From Alicyclobacillus hesperidum (GTDB taxonomy: Bacteria; Bacillota; Bacilli; Alicyclobacillales; Alicyclobacillaceae): DNA of 64,000 bases. A program made the translations under genes and the position numbers. The stretch lies in assembly GCF_900107035.1 (NCBI RefSeq), contig NZ_FNOJ01000002.1, positions 180,632 through 244,631 on the forward strand, given 5' to 3'. A model generated the notes under the pieces. The model saw nothing but the letters and a program-made list of their open reading frames with translations, was not told the DNA's origin and did no database searches. Below, piece after piece: positions 26,710 through 34,421 of this stretch (positions within the stretch are counted from its first letter, which is position 1; every line of letters starts with the position of its first letter).

Positions 26710-28020
26710 TTACAATGGGTTCGACTGAGAAACCGAATGACTGCCTGCAGAAGTTCGTTGCATCGGCGAGATCGGATCGAGATCAGTGAGTAGAAATGCA
26801 TAACTCAGAATGCCGATGACGAGCACGCCAGCGGCGCAGAGAAACGCATCCATGAACGAACCTGTCGCTTGCACAATGAACCCGGTGACAATCGGAGCAA
26901 CAATGCCCATGGCGTTATTTCCGAATGTGAGGAAGCCGGTAAGGACGCCAACCGTGCCGCGCGGGGCAATGAACGTAGGCACACTGTACGCGACCGAGGA
27001 GGTACATACAAGCGAACCCAACGCCAGCGATATCCAAAACACTGCCCATCCCGCTGAGTGCACATAGGCGGCTCCGATGACGGATAATCCGAGAAGAAGG
27101 CCAATAACCAGAATCGTTTTACGTACCCGCAAAGGATTGCGCCCACGGCGAATCAACGCATCGACGAGCATTCCGCCCACCAACATCTCAGCCAGAAACC
27201 CGACAAGCCATGGTACCGCCGCATACCAACCTGTTTTTAACACGGAAAGGTGCATCTGGTCTTCCAAATAGCCCGGCAGCCAGGACAAAAAGAGCCACCA
27301 AGAATACCCGTAAGCCGCAAAACCAATAAAGACACCCCAAACCTTCTTGAACCGAAGCAGATACAGCAAATTGCTCCAAGTACCACCGACGGCCTCACCT
27401 TCAGCTTGCGTTCCTCCCGCCTCAATGTAGGCGCGTTCTTCTGCAGAAAGTCGCCGGTCTTCACTTGGATTGCGATACATCGCCCAGAAGATGATGACAT
27501 AAACAACGCTGAGTACGCCGGTCGCAATGAAACCCCCGCGCCAGCTCCACTCTGTTACTGCCCACGCGAGTAAGGGGGCCCCGATGGCACTGGCCAGTTT
27601 CGACTCCGAATCGTACAAAGATACCGCGCGGGCACGCTCAGCAATGGGAAACCAATACGCCGACGCCTTGGTCGCGGCTGGGAAATACGGTGCCTCGCCA
27701 AAGCCCAGTAGTACGCGTGCCAGTAAAAGTAACCCCTGCCCCGTGGCCGCCGCCGTGATGAAACATGCAATCGACCACAACAACATACCCAAACGAATGA
27801 CCCATTTTACGCCGACCTTATCGAGCAGTGCGCCAACCGGAATCTGAAGCAGTGCATAGGACCAACCAAAAGCCGATAAGATAATGCCCATTTGCCCGGC
27901 CGACAAGTGAAAGCCCGATTCGATTGGCTTGGTCGCGATCGACATGGTCGAGCGATCCAAATAATTGACGATCACGCCGAACGCGATCAGTATGCCAATC
28001 CACCAACGTCGTTGTTTCAT
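26710..28020 (-). CDS. MFS transporter, anion:cation symporter family
   Basis: A 436-residue membrane protein of about 12 segments. V-N-Y-L-D-R-S-T-M-S in helix 1, G-A-L-L-D-K-V-G-V-K-W and G-E-A-P-Y-F-P-A-A-T-K-A match the anion:cation symporter family, taking up organic acids such as hexonates or hexuronates. AGGGGAG precedes the ATG. It is the last gene of an apparent operon, after an alcohol dehydrogenase and a TIM-barrel isomerase, with a cre-like site in the 105-nt gap before it, so it probably imports the substrate that those enzymes degrade. Confidence 0.88.
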   Translation of the reverse strand: MKQRRWWIGILIAFGVIVNYLDRSTMSIATKPIESGFHLSAGQMGIILSAFGWSYALLQIPVGALLDKVGVKWVIRLGMLLWSIACFITAAATGQGLLLLARVLLGFGEAPYFPAATKASAYWFPIAERARAVSLYDSESKLASAIGAPLLAWAVTEWSWRGGFIATGVLSVVYVIIFWAMYRNPSEDRRLSAEERAYIEAGGTQAEGEAVGGTWSNLLYLLRFKKVWGVFIGFAAYGYSWWLFLSWLPGYLEDQMHLSVLKTGWYAAVPWLVGFLAEMLVGGMLVDALIRRGRNPLRVRKTILVIGLLLGLSVIGAAYVHSAGWAVFWISLALGSLVCTSSVAYSVPTFIAPRGTVGVLTGFLTFGNNAMGIVAPIVTGFIVQATGSFMDAFLCAAGVLVIGILSYAFLLTDLDPISPMQRTSAGSHSVSQSNPL

Positions 28021-28090
28021 TGCGTCACTCCCCTATCGTTCGTGTTATTACGTTCTGGTCGACTGCCCTCCATTCCTTCCGCAAGCAGAT

Positions 28091-28104
28091 TGAAAGGGCT
28101 TACA
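28091..28104 (-). promoter_or_regulatory. LacI/CcpA-like operator before the MFS gene
   Basis: TGAAAGGGCTTACA agrees with the TGWNANCGNTNWCA pattern except at the central C (G here). It lies 70 nt before the MFS start, between it and the isomerase gene, which may give the transporter its own control. Confidence 0.35.
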
Positions 28105-28125
28105 TCCTAGGCAAAACCAGGGCGA

Positions 28126-28935
28126 TTACGCTGATCGCCCACGGCACTCCACTAGCGAACGCAATAGTGCGCTCCACCCACGACGCCCAAAATACTCTAA
28201 GGAAACGTAACCGGTGTATCCCCGCCCTTGCAATTCACGTAACACAGCCGCATTGTTCACATCGCCCGTCGGATCAAACGCAGACACCGGCTGGCTTCGA
28301 TACCAGCAATTGTGATTCCAGTGATAGTTTTTGCAATGGACATGTGCAATACTTGCGTACATCGCATCCAAAACTTGCAGCGGATCAATGTGATCTGGAT
28401 TGAAATTGGCCGGGTCAAAAATCAGTTTGACGTGGCAATCGTGCGTAGCTTCAATCAGCTCCTGAAGCGCATCGAGATGATCCGCAAATGTCTGGTAATG
28501 AGTCTCAACCCATAGCTCCATCCCGTCGTCATACGCAATCTTCGCCGCGTGGCGCAAGGCCAGCAACGACTCATCCCAAAGTTCGGGACTTGTTTTCGCG
28601 GAGGGAATGTGACCAAAAAACGTCCGGATCGCCCTTGCACCTATGGTACGCCCAATGGCGGCCAGTTTCTGTATCCTTAGGATGTCTTTCTCTCGCTCGG
28701 CGGGTCCTTGTGAGAAATACGTATACCCACTCACCACAGGCACTTCAATGCGACGTTGTCCTAATTGCTCCACCAAGCTCTCGAGCTCGTGTCGCGATGC
28801 GTGCGGTTCGAGATGACCCTCCCACAACTCTAGTCCGTCGATAGGAGCACCTTCTCTGCGCCATAGGTCGATTTGTTCCAACACCCATTGCACGTCGTGT
28901 TCTTTCATACCTGTCGTGCAGACGCTCCATTTCAT
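28126..28935 (-). CDS. Sugar-phosphate isomerase/epimerase-like TIM-barrel protein
   Basis: The 269-residue protein has the xylose-isomerase-like TIM-barrel (AP endonuclease 2 superfamily) pattern: D-G-L-E-L-W-E-G near residue 35, E-L-W-V-E-T-H near 145 (metal-binding Glu and nearby His), F-D-P-A-N-F-N near 180, the A-H-V-H-C-K segment near 205 and Y-V-S-L-E-Y-F-G at about 250. Such enzymes isomerise or epimerise keto sugars or inositol derivatives. Start ATG 28935 has GAGGGA upstream; an earlier in-frame ATG lies inside the alcohol dehydrogenase gene and has no support. It follows that gene by 25 nt. Confidence 0.87.
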   Translation of the reverse strand: MKWSVCTTGMKEHDVQWVLEQIDLWRREGAPIDGLELWEGHLEPHASRHELESLVEQLGQRRIEVPVVSGYTYFSQGPAEREKDILRIQKLAAIGRTIGARAIRTFFGHIPSAKTSPELWDESLLALRHAAKIAYDDGMELWVETHYQTFADHLDALQELIEATHDCHVKLIFDPANFNPDHIDPLQVLDAMYASIAHVHCKNYHWNHNCWYRSQPVSAFDPTGDVNNAAVLRELQGRGYTGYVSLEYFGRRGWSALLRSLVECRGRSA

Positions 28936-28960
28936 AGCTGAATCCCTCGCTTGTTCGGAG

Positions 28961-29959
28961 TTAGAACTTGAGCAACGCTTTGCCTGGTTTGCCGGAGAGC
29001 GCATGCGAATAAGCCTCTTCAAACGCATCAAGCGACACCTCAGCCCCGATGCACGCCTCCAGTTTAGCCGCCAGCTCGCAATCGCGATTCAGCCACGCCA
29101 AAGCTTGCGCGAAGTCATCATAGACATAAATGATGGATCCATAGAGCGTGGCCTCTTTACGCACAAATCGTTGCATAGGAATCGCGGCTTCCACAGCCAT
29201 ACCAACGCCCAGGATAATGCCTCCCGGTGCCACCGCAGCAAATGCCGATTCGACTGACGCGCGCGCACCAGCTGCCTCAACGACCACGGCAAATGAGTCG
29301 TCCGCAACTTGATCCGGCGTGATCGGATGCACATTCGGTAAAATGGAGTGAATCCACCTTAGGCGATCCGGCTGAATGTCGGTAACGGTGACATGGGCAC
29401 CGCGAGCACTGGCGACCAGCGCACACAATGCCCCTTCCGTGCCGCAACCGCTGACAAGCACCTCGTCGCCTTCGCAAATCTGTACCTTTTGCATCGCGTG
29501 CACGGCGACGGCAAATGGCTCAACAAGAACCGCCACGCGATCCGGAACCGCTTCCGGCACAGGCACCGCGTACTTGGATGCAACCACCCATTCGTCGGCA
29601 AAGCCACCAGGTACATTGATACCGAGTGATTGTTTATTGCAACAGATGTTCGTCTGGCCACGCCTGCACTGATCACACTCTCCGCAGAACGTATTGGGTA
29701 TGATGACAACGCGATCTCCTGGTGCAAATGACGTTGCATCATCACCGACCTCCGTCACGACAGCAAGCAATTCGTGACCGGGACGCACCGGGTAGACAGC
29801 GTGCGCCATATGTCCTTCATATACTTTCAAATCCGAGCCACAAATGCCGCCGTACAACGTGCTGACGCGAAGTTCATGTGCCTGCAGTGGGCGGCTTTCG
29901 GAACGAGGTGTACGCATCAGTAGTTTCCCAGGTGCTTCGAGGATGAGTTCGCGCAACAC
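28961..29959 (-). CDS. Zinc-dependent medium-chain alcohol/polyol dehydrogenase
   Basis: About 332 residues. The GroES-like half has the catalytic zinc region G-G-I-C-G-S-D-L-K (Cys near 37), G-H-E near 61 and the four-cysteine structural zinc lobe C-G-E-C-D-Q-C-R-R-G-Q-T-N-I-C. A Rossmann domain follows (V-S-G-C-G-T-E-G-A-L-C). This fits sorbitol/threonine-type dehydrogenases acting on sugar alcohols or sugar acids. The GTG at 29959 has AAAGGAG 5 nt upstream; GTG 29965 lies within that site. First gene of an operon with the TIM-barrel protein and the MFS carrier. Confidence 0.87.
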   Translation of the reverse strand: MLRELILEAPGKLLMRTPRSESRPLQAHELRVSTLYGGICGSDLKVYEGHMAHAVYPVRPGHELLAVVTEVGDDATSFAPGDRVVIIPNTFCGECDQCRRGQTNICCNKQSLGINVPGGFADEWVVASKYAVPVPEAVPDRVAVLVEPFAVAVHAMQKVQICEGDEVLVSGCGTEGALCALVASARGAHVTVTDIQPDRLRWIHSILPNVHPITPDQVADDSFAVVVEAAGARASVESAFAAVAPGGIILGVGMAVEAAIPMQRFVRKEATLYGSIIYVYDDFAQALAWLNRDCELAAKLEACIGAEVSLDAFEEAYSHALSGKPGKALLKF

Positions 29960-30042
29960 GCCCACTCCTTTGTGCTAACTTTTCGTCGAGAAGATTACCT
30001 GAATTTCACCGGCCGGGTACATTGAATGTAGCACCAGCCAAG

Positions 30043-30087
30043 ACGCAGGTCTAATACCAATTGTGACACGCAGGTATACACGCAGGT
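30043..30087 (-). repeat. Three ACGCAGGT direct repeats upstream of the dehydrogenase operon
   Basis: Copies of ACGCAGGT lie at 30043-30050, 30068-30075 and 30080-30087, with spacings of 25 and 12 bp, about 85-130 nt before the start codon. They could be regulator half-sites. The surrounding gene-free stretch 29960-30316 shows no convincing coding frame. Confidence 0.35.
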
Positions 30088-30316
30088 TATATCAGACACT
30101 CGTCCCCTTTCAGAGCCGCTGCCAAGCGATCGCGCTGGATTTTGCACTACTTCTGCGTGATCTGTGCTTGGAGTAAGGCATCTTGGGCTTTTCACCTGAG
30201 TCGAAACCTGTAACTGTGGTCACTACATGTCGGGTCGAAGATGAAGATGGTATTTCGCCACTCCCTGTTCGGGACCTTCACCCTAAAGATTCCACCCATG
30301 CCGGGCGCATAGTACA

Positions 30317-30392
30317 AAAGCCCCGCCCCATGCAGGGGCGAGGCTTTGCTTGCGGTACCACCCTATTACGAAGGCTGTTGGCCTCTTCCTTC
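30317..30392 (-). promoter_or_regulatory. T-box riboswitch 3' half (stem III, T-box, terminator), apparently orphaned
   Basis: On the minus strand a small stem GAAGG/CCTTC (30370-30392) is followed by AATAGGGTGGTACCGC; the AGGGTGGTACCGC core (30352-30364) matches the T-box consensus. A GC-rich terminator hairpin with UUUU follows (30317-30346), whose 5' CCCCT can pair with the AGGG of the T-box to form the antiterminator. The ahpF stop codon is only 80 nt upstream, too close for a normal specifier stem I, and no aminoacyl-tRNA synthetase or amino-acid gene lies downstream. It now most likely works as the ahpF terminator. Confidence 0.7.
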
Positions 30393-30444
30393 ATTGTGAT
30401 AACGGAAACGCCGGAACGCTTCCGGCTTGAGCTTCAAGCCACCG

Positions 30445-31974
30445 TCAGGTTCGAATCAGATAATCAAATGCACCCAAGGCAGCCGTTGCGCCCGATCCCA
30501 TCGATATGATGATTTGCTTGTATGGAGCATTCGTGCAGTCCCCTGCCGCAAAGACGCCAGGTACGTTCGTCGCTCCTCGATTATCGACGACAATCTCACC
30601 GATACGCGTACGTTCCACGACATCTCCCAGCCAATCGGTATTCGGTACGAGACCAATTTGCACAAAGACGCCGTCCAACTCAATGTGCTTGATTTCCCCA
30701 GAACTCCGCTCCGCGTAGGTGATACCATCAACCTTATCGCCACCGGTAATTTCTTTCGTCTCGACATTGGTGAGCACAGTGACGTTTGCCAGACTAAATA
30801 GCCGTTTCTGCAATACATCGTCGGCTTTCAGCTCAGGTAAGAATTCAAGAACGGTCACATGCCGGGCAATACCAGCGAGATCGATAGCCGCTTCGATTCC
30901 AGAATTCCCGCCGCCAATGACCGCAACGTGCTTATCTTGGAATAAAGGGCCGTCACAGTGTGGGCAATACGCGACACCTTTGTTTTTGAGCTCGGCCTCT
31001 CCTGGCACACCCAGTGTCCGCCAACGTGCCCCTGTCGCAATAATCAGCGCTTTACTCCTCAACACCGCTCCGTTCTCCAGCTCGACTTCCACAAGGTCAC
31101 CCTTACGCAACTGCTTTGCGCGTTGTGATGAAATGATATCCACGTTGTAATGCCGTACGTGTTCTTCCAAATGAGCCGCGAATTTCGGCCCTTCGGTGTA
31201 TTTGACGCTAATGAAGTTTTCAATCCCCAGCGTATCCAAAACCTGGCCACCAAACCGCTCGGCGACAATACCGGTGCGAATCCCTTTGCGCGCACTGTAA
31301 ATGGCGGCGCTTGCCCCGGCAGGGCCACCGCCCAACACCAATACGTCATATGGATCGCGATTCGCAAATTCCGCCGCATCTGGTGTACTGCCCAACTTCG
31401 CCAAAATATCGCTGACGGACATGCGCCCACTTTCGAACAATTCCCCGTTTAAATATACAGTCGGCACCGCCATCACGTTCTTTGCTTCAACTTCTGCCTT
31501 GTATGCTGCTCCGTCGATCATCGTGTGCGTAATACGGGGATTTAAGATGCTCATCGCATTTAAAGCCTGGACGACATCCGGACAGTTATGACAGCTTAAG
31601 CTAACATACGTTTCAAAATGATAGTCGCCATCTAAACTTTTGATTTGCCGAATGACTGTCTCATCCAGTTTTGGCGTGCGACCGCTCACCTGCAAAAGCG
31701 CCAAGACTAGCGAAGTGAATTCGTGACCCAGAGGAACGCCTGCAAAGGCGATGCCCGTATCTTCGCCGACCCGATTGACCGTGAAACTCGGAGTTCTCGG
31801 CAGCGTCACATGTTCAATGCGAATATGACCGGACATGCCGGCCAACTCGTTGACGAGGGCCAGCATGTCCTTCGATACTTCGTCCGATCCTGCACTCACA
31901 CGGATGATCACATCGCCCTCCATCAATTGGAGGTATTGCATCAGTTGTCCGCGGATGTCGTCATCAAGTACCAT
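30445..31974 (-). CDS. ahpF: Alkyl hydroperoxide reductase subunit F
   Basis: The 509-residue flavoprotein reduces AhpC with NADH. It has an N-terminal tandem thioredoxin-like domain with S-C-H-N-C-P-D (Cys near 131), an FAD site G-G-G-P-A-G-A-S-A-A near 216, the active disulfide C-P-H-C-D-G-P-L-F near 345, an NAD site G-G-G-N-S-G-I-E-A and the closing G-D-C-T-N-A-P-Y-K-Q. Length equals the family norm. It follows ahpC by 12 nt in the same direction, so the pair is an operon, presumably controlled by PerR encoded divergently. Confidence 0.97.
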   Translation of the reverse strand: MVLDDDIRGQLMQYLQLMEGDVIIRVSAGSDEVSKDMLALVNELAGMSGHIRIEHVTLPRTPSFTVNRVGEDTGIAFAGVPLGHEFTSLVLALLQVSGRTPKLDETVIRQIKSLDGDYHFETYVSLSCHNCPDVVQALNAMSILNPRITHTMIDGAAYKAEVEAKNVMAVPTVYLNGELFESGRMSVSDILAKLGSTPDAAEFANRDPYDVLVLGGGPAGASAAIYSARKGIRTGIVAERFGGQVLDTLGIENFISVKYTEGPKFAAHLEEHVRHYNVDIISSQRAKQLRKGDLVEVELENGAVLRSKALIIATGARWRTLGVPGEAELKNKGVAYCPHCDGPLFQDKHVAVIGGGNSGIEAAIDLAGIARHVTVLEFLPELKADDVLQKRLFSLANVTVLTNVETKEITGGDKVDGITYAERSSGEIKHIELDGVFVQIGLVPNTDWLGDVVERTRIGEIVVDNRGATNVPGVFAAGDCTNAPYKQIIISMGSGATAALGAFDYLIRT

Positions 31975-31986
31975 TGCTCGACCTCC

Positions 31987-32550
31987 TTAAATCTTGCCAA
32001 CCAGGTCGAGGCTTGGCTTTAGCGTCTTTTCCCCTTCCTTCCACTTCGCCGGACAAACCTCGCCTGGGTGGTTGCGCACGTATTGTGCGGCCTTGATTTT
32101 GTTGACCAGCGTACTTGCATCGCGGCCAATACCGTCGGCATGGATTTCGTATACTTGAATTACACCGTCTGGGTCCAGAACAAATGTCCCACGTTCCGCA
32201 ATACCTTGCGACTCAATAAGGACTTCGAAGTTGCGCGATAAAGTGTGTGCCGCATCGCTGAGCATGGTGTACGTAATTTTGCCGATGGCAGGCGACGCAT
32301 CGTGCCATGCCTTGTGTGTGAAATGGGTATCTGTGGAAATGGAGTAGACTTCGACGCCGAGCGACTTCAGCGTCTCGTATTGATCTTGCAAGTCCTCTAA
32401 TTCCGTTGGGCACACAAACGAGAAGTCTGCTGGGTAAAAACAAAGGACGCTCCACTTGCCCTTTAAATCTGCATCCGTAACTTCGACGAATTCACCATTA
32501 CGATATCCCGTAACCTTAAACGGTTTGATTTCGGTTCCTATGAGAGACAC
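31987..32550 (-). CDS. ahpC: Alkyl hydroperoxide reductase subunit C (2-Cys peroxiredoxin)
   Basis: The 187-residue peroxiredoxin has the peroxidatic Cys in [10 protein letters not shown] (about residue 47) and the resolving Cys in E-V-C-P-A-K-W near 166, as in typical AhpC. It detoxifies H2O2, alkyl hydroperoxides and peroxynitrite in the cytoplasm, using AhpF for reduction. AAAGGAGG lies upstream of the ATG. A 16-bp palindrome of Per/Fur-box type lies 110 nt upstream, between ahpC and the divergent perR gene. Confidence 0.97.
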   Translation of the reverse strand: MSLIGTEIKPFKVTGYRNGEFVEVTDADLKGKWSVLCFYPADFSFVCPTELEDLQDQYETLKSLGVEVYSISTDTHFTHKAWHDASPAIGKITYTMLSDAAHTLSRNFEVLIESQGIAERGTFVLDPDGVIQVYEIHADGIGRDASTLVNKIKAAQYVRNHPGEVCPAKWKEGEKTLKPSLDLVGKI

Positions 32551-32660
32551 GCTGATTTCCTCCTTTAAAATGGCTCACATGCCGACACCACCGATATGAT
32601 GGCTGCCGTAGATAAAAACGACGATTCCCACTCGATTTTAAATAATATCACATCCTTTTT

Positions 32661-32676
32661 GATAATAATTATTATC
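32661..32676. promoter_or_regulatory. PerR/Fur-type box between ahpC and perR
   Basis: GATAATAATTATTATC is a perfect 16-bp palindrome, close to the Bacillus PerR box (TTATAATNATTATAA). Its place between the divergent ahpC and perR genes suggests control of both. Confidence 0.8.
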
Positions 32677-32759
32677 TAGGTCAGATTATAAAAAAGGCAC
32701 TTGGCTTTGTCAAAGCACATCTGATACATTTGATGGGGAAGAGAAAGGAGGGAAGGCAC

Positions 32760-33194
32760 GTGTACGGACAGACCACGAACGTCGTGAAGTTGCTTAAAGA
32801 GTCCGGTCTTAGAGTAACTCCGCAGCGAGAGGCTATTCTGCAGTTTCTTATGGACTACCACGGACATGCGACGGTCGATGATATCTATCAATCTGTTCAT
32901 CCGACCTTCCCAAGCATGAGTGTTTCGACTGTGTACAATACGGTGAAAAACTTCGCTCAACTCGGCTTGGTCAAGGAAATCACAGTCGGGGATGGGCCGA
33001 GCCGCTTCGATATCAATGTCAAGCCACACCATCATCTGGTTTGTATTCAATGCGGTGCCCTAATCGACTTTTACATGGAGGAACAGCCTAAGTTCCAATT
33101 GCCGCCAGAAGCCACAGGGTTTGAAATCGAAGATTATCATGTCGAAGTCAAGGGAATTTGTCCTGCTTGCCGCGAGAAGTCCACAAATCAATGA
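32760..33194 (+). CDS. perR: PerR-type peroxide-sensing Fur-family repressor
   Basis: This 144-residue protein has a winged helix (residues about 10-80: L-R-V-T-P-Q-R-E-A-I-L, the S-V-S-T-V-Y-N-T recognition helix) and a dimerisation/metal domain with K-P-H-H-H-L-V-C-I-Q-C-G and a final C-P-A-C-R, the four cysteines of the structural zinc site. The D-I-N-V-K-P-H-H-H-H-like region fits the iron/manganese sensing site. GTG 32760 follows GGAGGG. The divergent ahpCF operon and the palindrome between them support PerR rather than Fur or Zur. Confidence 0.88.
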   Translation: MYGQTTNVVKLLKESGLRVTPQREAILQFLMDYHGHATVDDIYQSVHPTFPSMSVSTVYNTVKNFAQLGLVKEITVGDGPSRFDINVKPHHHLVCIQCGALIDFYMEEQPKFQLPPEATGFEIEDYHVEVKGICPACREKSTNQ

Positions 33195-33454
33195 CTCCAC
33201 AGAGCGACGAACTCCGCGTGTGAAAAAATATCTCCGGCAAGGTATGACAGGGAATCACGTATTGGGTATTGGCTAGCCCCATCATTCCTTGCCGAAACCT
33301 CAAAACTGCCCAGAACCCCTCCCACTCATCCAAACTTTCAAGCATGTATTCTCGATTGTGATCCAGATCAAATTCAGCCGTCCTCACATGCCGCATGATA
33401 GTCTTGGAAAGCCCGAAACGGCTAACTACTCCCGCTATCCACGGAGGGATGGTT

Positions 33455-34123
33455 ATGGAAACCATTTTTACGGCACATCTTGCACTGAAGTTTCATGATC
33501 GATGGAATGAGACAACGCCGGCATCTCGCCAACTAGCCGCTGACGAAGCGACCGAGTTGTTTAAGGCTTACGAACCTCGCGTGACGCTTCGAGGTTCGTA
33601 CGTAACACAGGCCTTCCGCGCCGATACAGACGTATTCTTGTGGATGTATGCTCATAATCCTGTTGACCTACAGAATCTACAACTGGATCTTCGTCGTTCG
33701 AAATTAGGAAGAGCTACAAATATACCTTGGTCGTTCGTAGGCATGACCCATCCAGCGGAATTTAACCCGGATCACATCCCATCGTTTTTGCAAGGCATTC
33801 CACCGAAGGCGTACCTGTGCTTCTATCCGTACATCCGTACCGCCGAGTGGTACCTGCTGCCTTCTGATCAACGTGGGGCAATGCTTAAAGAACATGGTGA
33901 AGCCGGACGCGAATTCCCTGAGATTCTAACGAATGGGGTTTATAACTTTGGATTAGGTGATTACGAGTGGTTACTTTCCTTTGAAACAGATGATTTGACG
34001 CATATGGTTCACGTCATGCGCCGAATGCGAGAAACCCAGGCTCGCCGTTACACAAAACATGAGTGGCCCTTTATTGTTGGCCGGTATTACCCATTGGTGG
34101 ACGCCTTGCAAAAATATGTGTAA
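33455..34123 (+). CDS. Chlorite-dismutase-family heme protein, probably coproheme decarboxylase (HemQ/ChdC)
   Basis: The 222-residue protein matches the chlorite dismutase family: the F-Y-P-Y-I-R-T-A-E-W-Y-L-L-P segment near 120 (the Firmicute ChdC tyrosine lies in this region), a likely proximal heme ligand His in L-K-E-H-G-E-A-G-R near 150, and R-R-Y-T-K-H-E-W-P-F-I-V-G-R near the end. In Firmicutes this protein makes protoheme from coproheme III. ATG 33455 has GGAGGG at 6 nt. The stretch 33195-33454 before it has no clear gene; a minus-strand frame there is discussed under rejected items. Confidence 0.85.
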   Translation: METIFTAHLALKFHDRWNETTPASRQLAADEATELFKAYEPRVTLRGSYVTQAFRADTDVFLWMYAHNPVDLQNLQLDLRRSKLGRATNIPWSFVGMTHPAEFNPDHIPSFLQGIPPKAYLCFYPYIRTAEWYLLPSDQRGAMLKEHGEAGREFPEILTNGVYNFGLGDYEWLLSFETDDLTHMVHVMRRMRETQARRYTKHEWPFIVGRYYPLVDALQKYV

Positions 34124-34195
34124 CGATGCTTCAAAACGATCCCCGTGTTTGATGGGCCGACTTTACCAGATGCTTCAACTATCCATTCAAATAGG

Positions 34196-34226
34196 ACAGG
34201 CATGGGGTCAACACCCATGCCTGTTT
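34196..34226 (+). terminator. Terminator after the HemQ-like gene
   Basis: An 11-bp perfect stem ACAGGCATGGG/CCCATGCCTGT with a 7-nt loop is followed by a short U run. It lies about 70 nt after the stop. Confidence 0.75.
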
Positions 34227-34301
34227 CAATGTTCCGACGGAACTCCCGGCCAGCCGCCCGATTCACGTGTTGGGTGGGAAGCGTACTCTCGCAATACGCG
34301 G

Positions 34302-34421
34302 TCATCGCTTCTTCGGTTGATGGTCGCCAGGTATTGATCGCATCGCGATAGCCAGTCGATTCCAACCGTTGATTGCCACAATGGCCATAGTCAGTTGTAC
34401 AAGCTCCGCTTCGGTAAATTC
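34302..34421 (-). pseudogene. Remnant of a carboxymuconolactone-decarboxylase/AhpD-type gene, C-terminus only
   Basis: In one minus-strand frame this stretch reads E-F-T-E-A-E-L-V-Q-L-T-M-A-I-V, then A-I-N-G-W-N-R-L-A-I-A-M-R, ending at a TGA (34302-34304). This is the characteristic C-terminal helix pair of the carboxymuconolactone decarboxylase (AhpD-like) family. Everything N-terminal to it is missing; instead the sequence joins the 3' end of the mrp-like gene, which reads through its first 30 nt in another frame. A deletion that fused the two genes is the simplest explanation. Confidence 0.72.

Noticed and set aside
30062..30075. TGTGACACGCAGG as a CRP-type site
   Set aside because: Only one half matches; there is no TCAC at the right spacing.
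33148..33465. A minus-strand frame of up to 105 codons between perR and the HemQ-like gene
   Set aside because: Part of it (M-R-H-V-R-T-A-E-F-D-L-D onward) looks protein-like, but no ribosome site precedes any start, it overlaps both flanking genes, and no family was recognised. It could be a remnant; evidence was too thin to list.
34087..34365. A 92-codon minus-strand frame after the HemQ-like gene
   Set aside because: It covers the terminator and the AhpD-like remnant in a different frame and reads through the end of the HemQ-like gene; no family resemblance or ribosome site.
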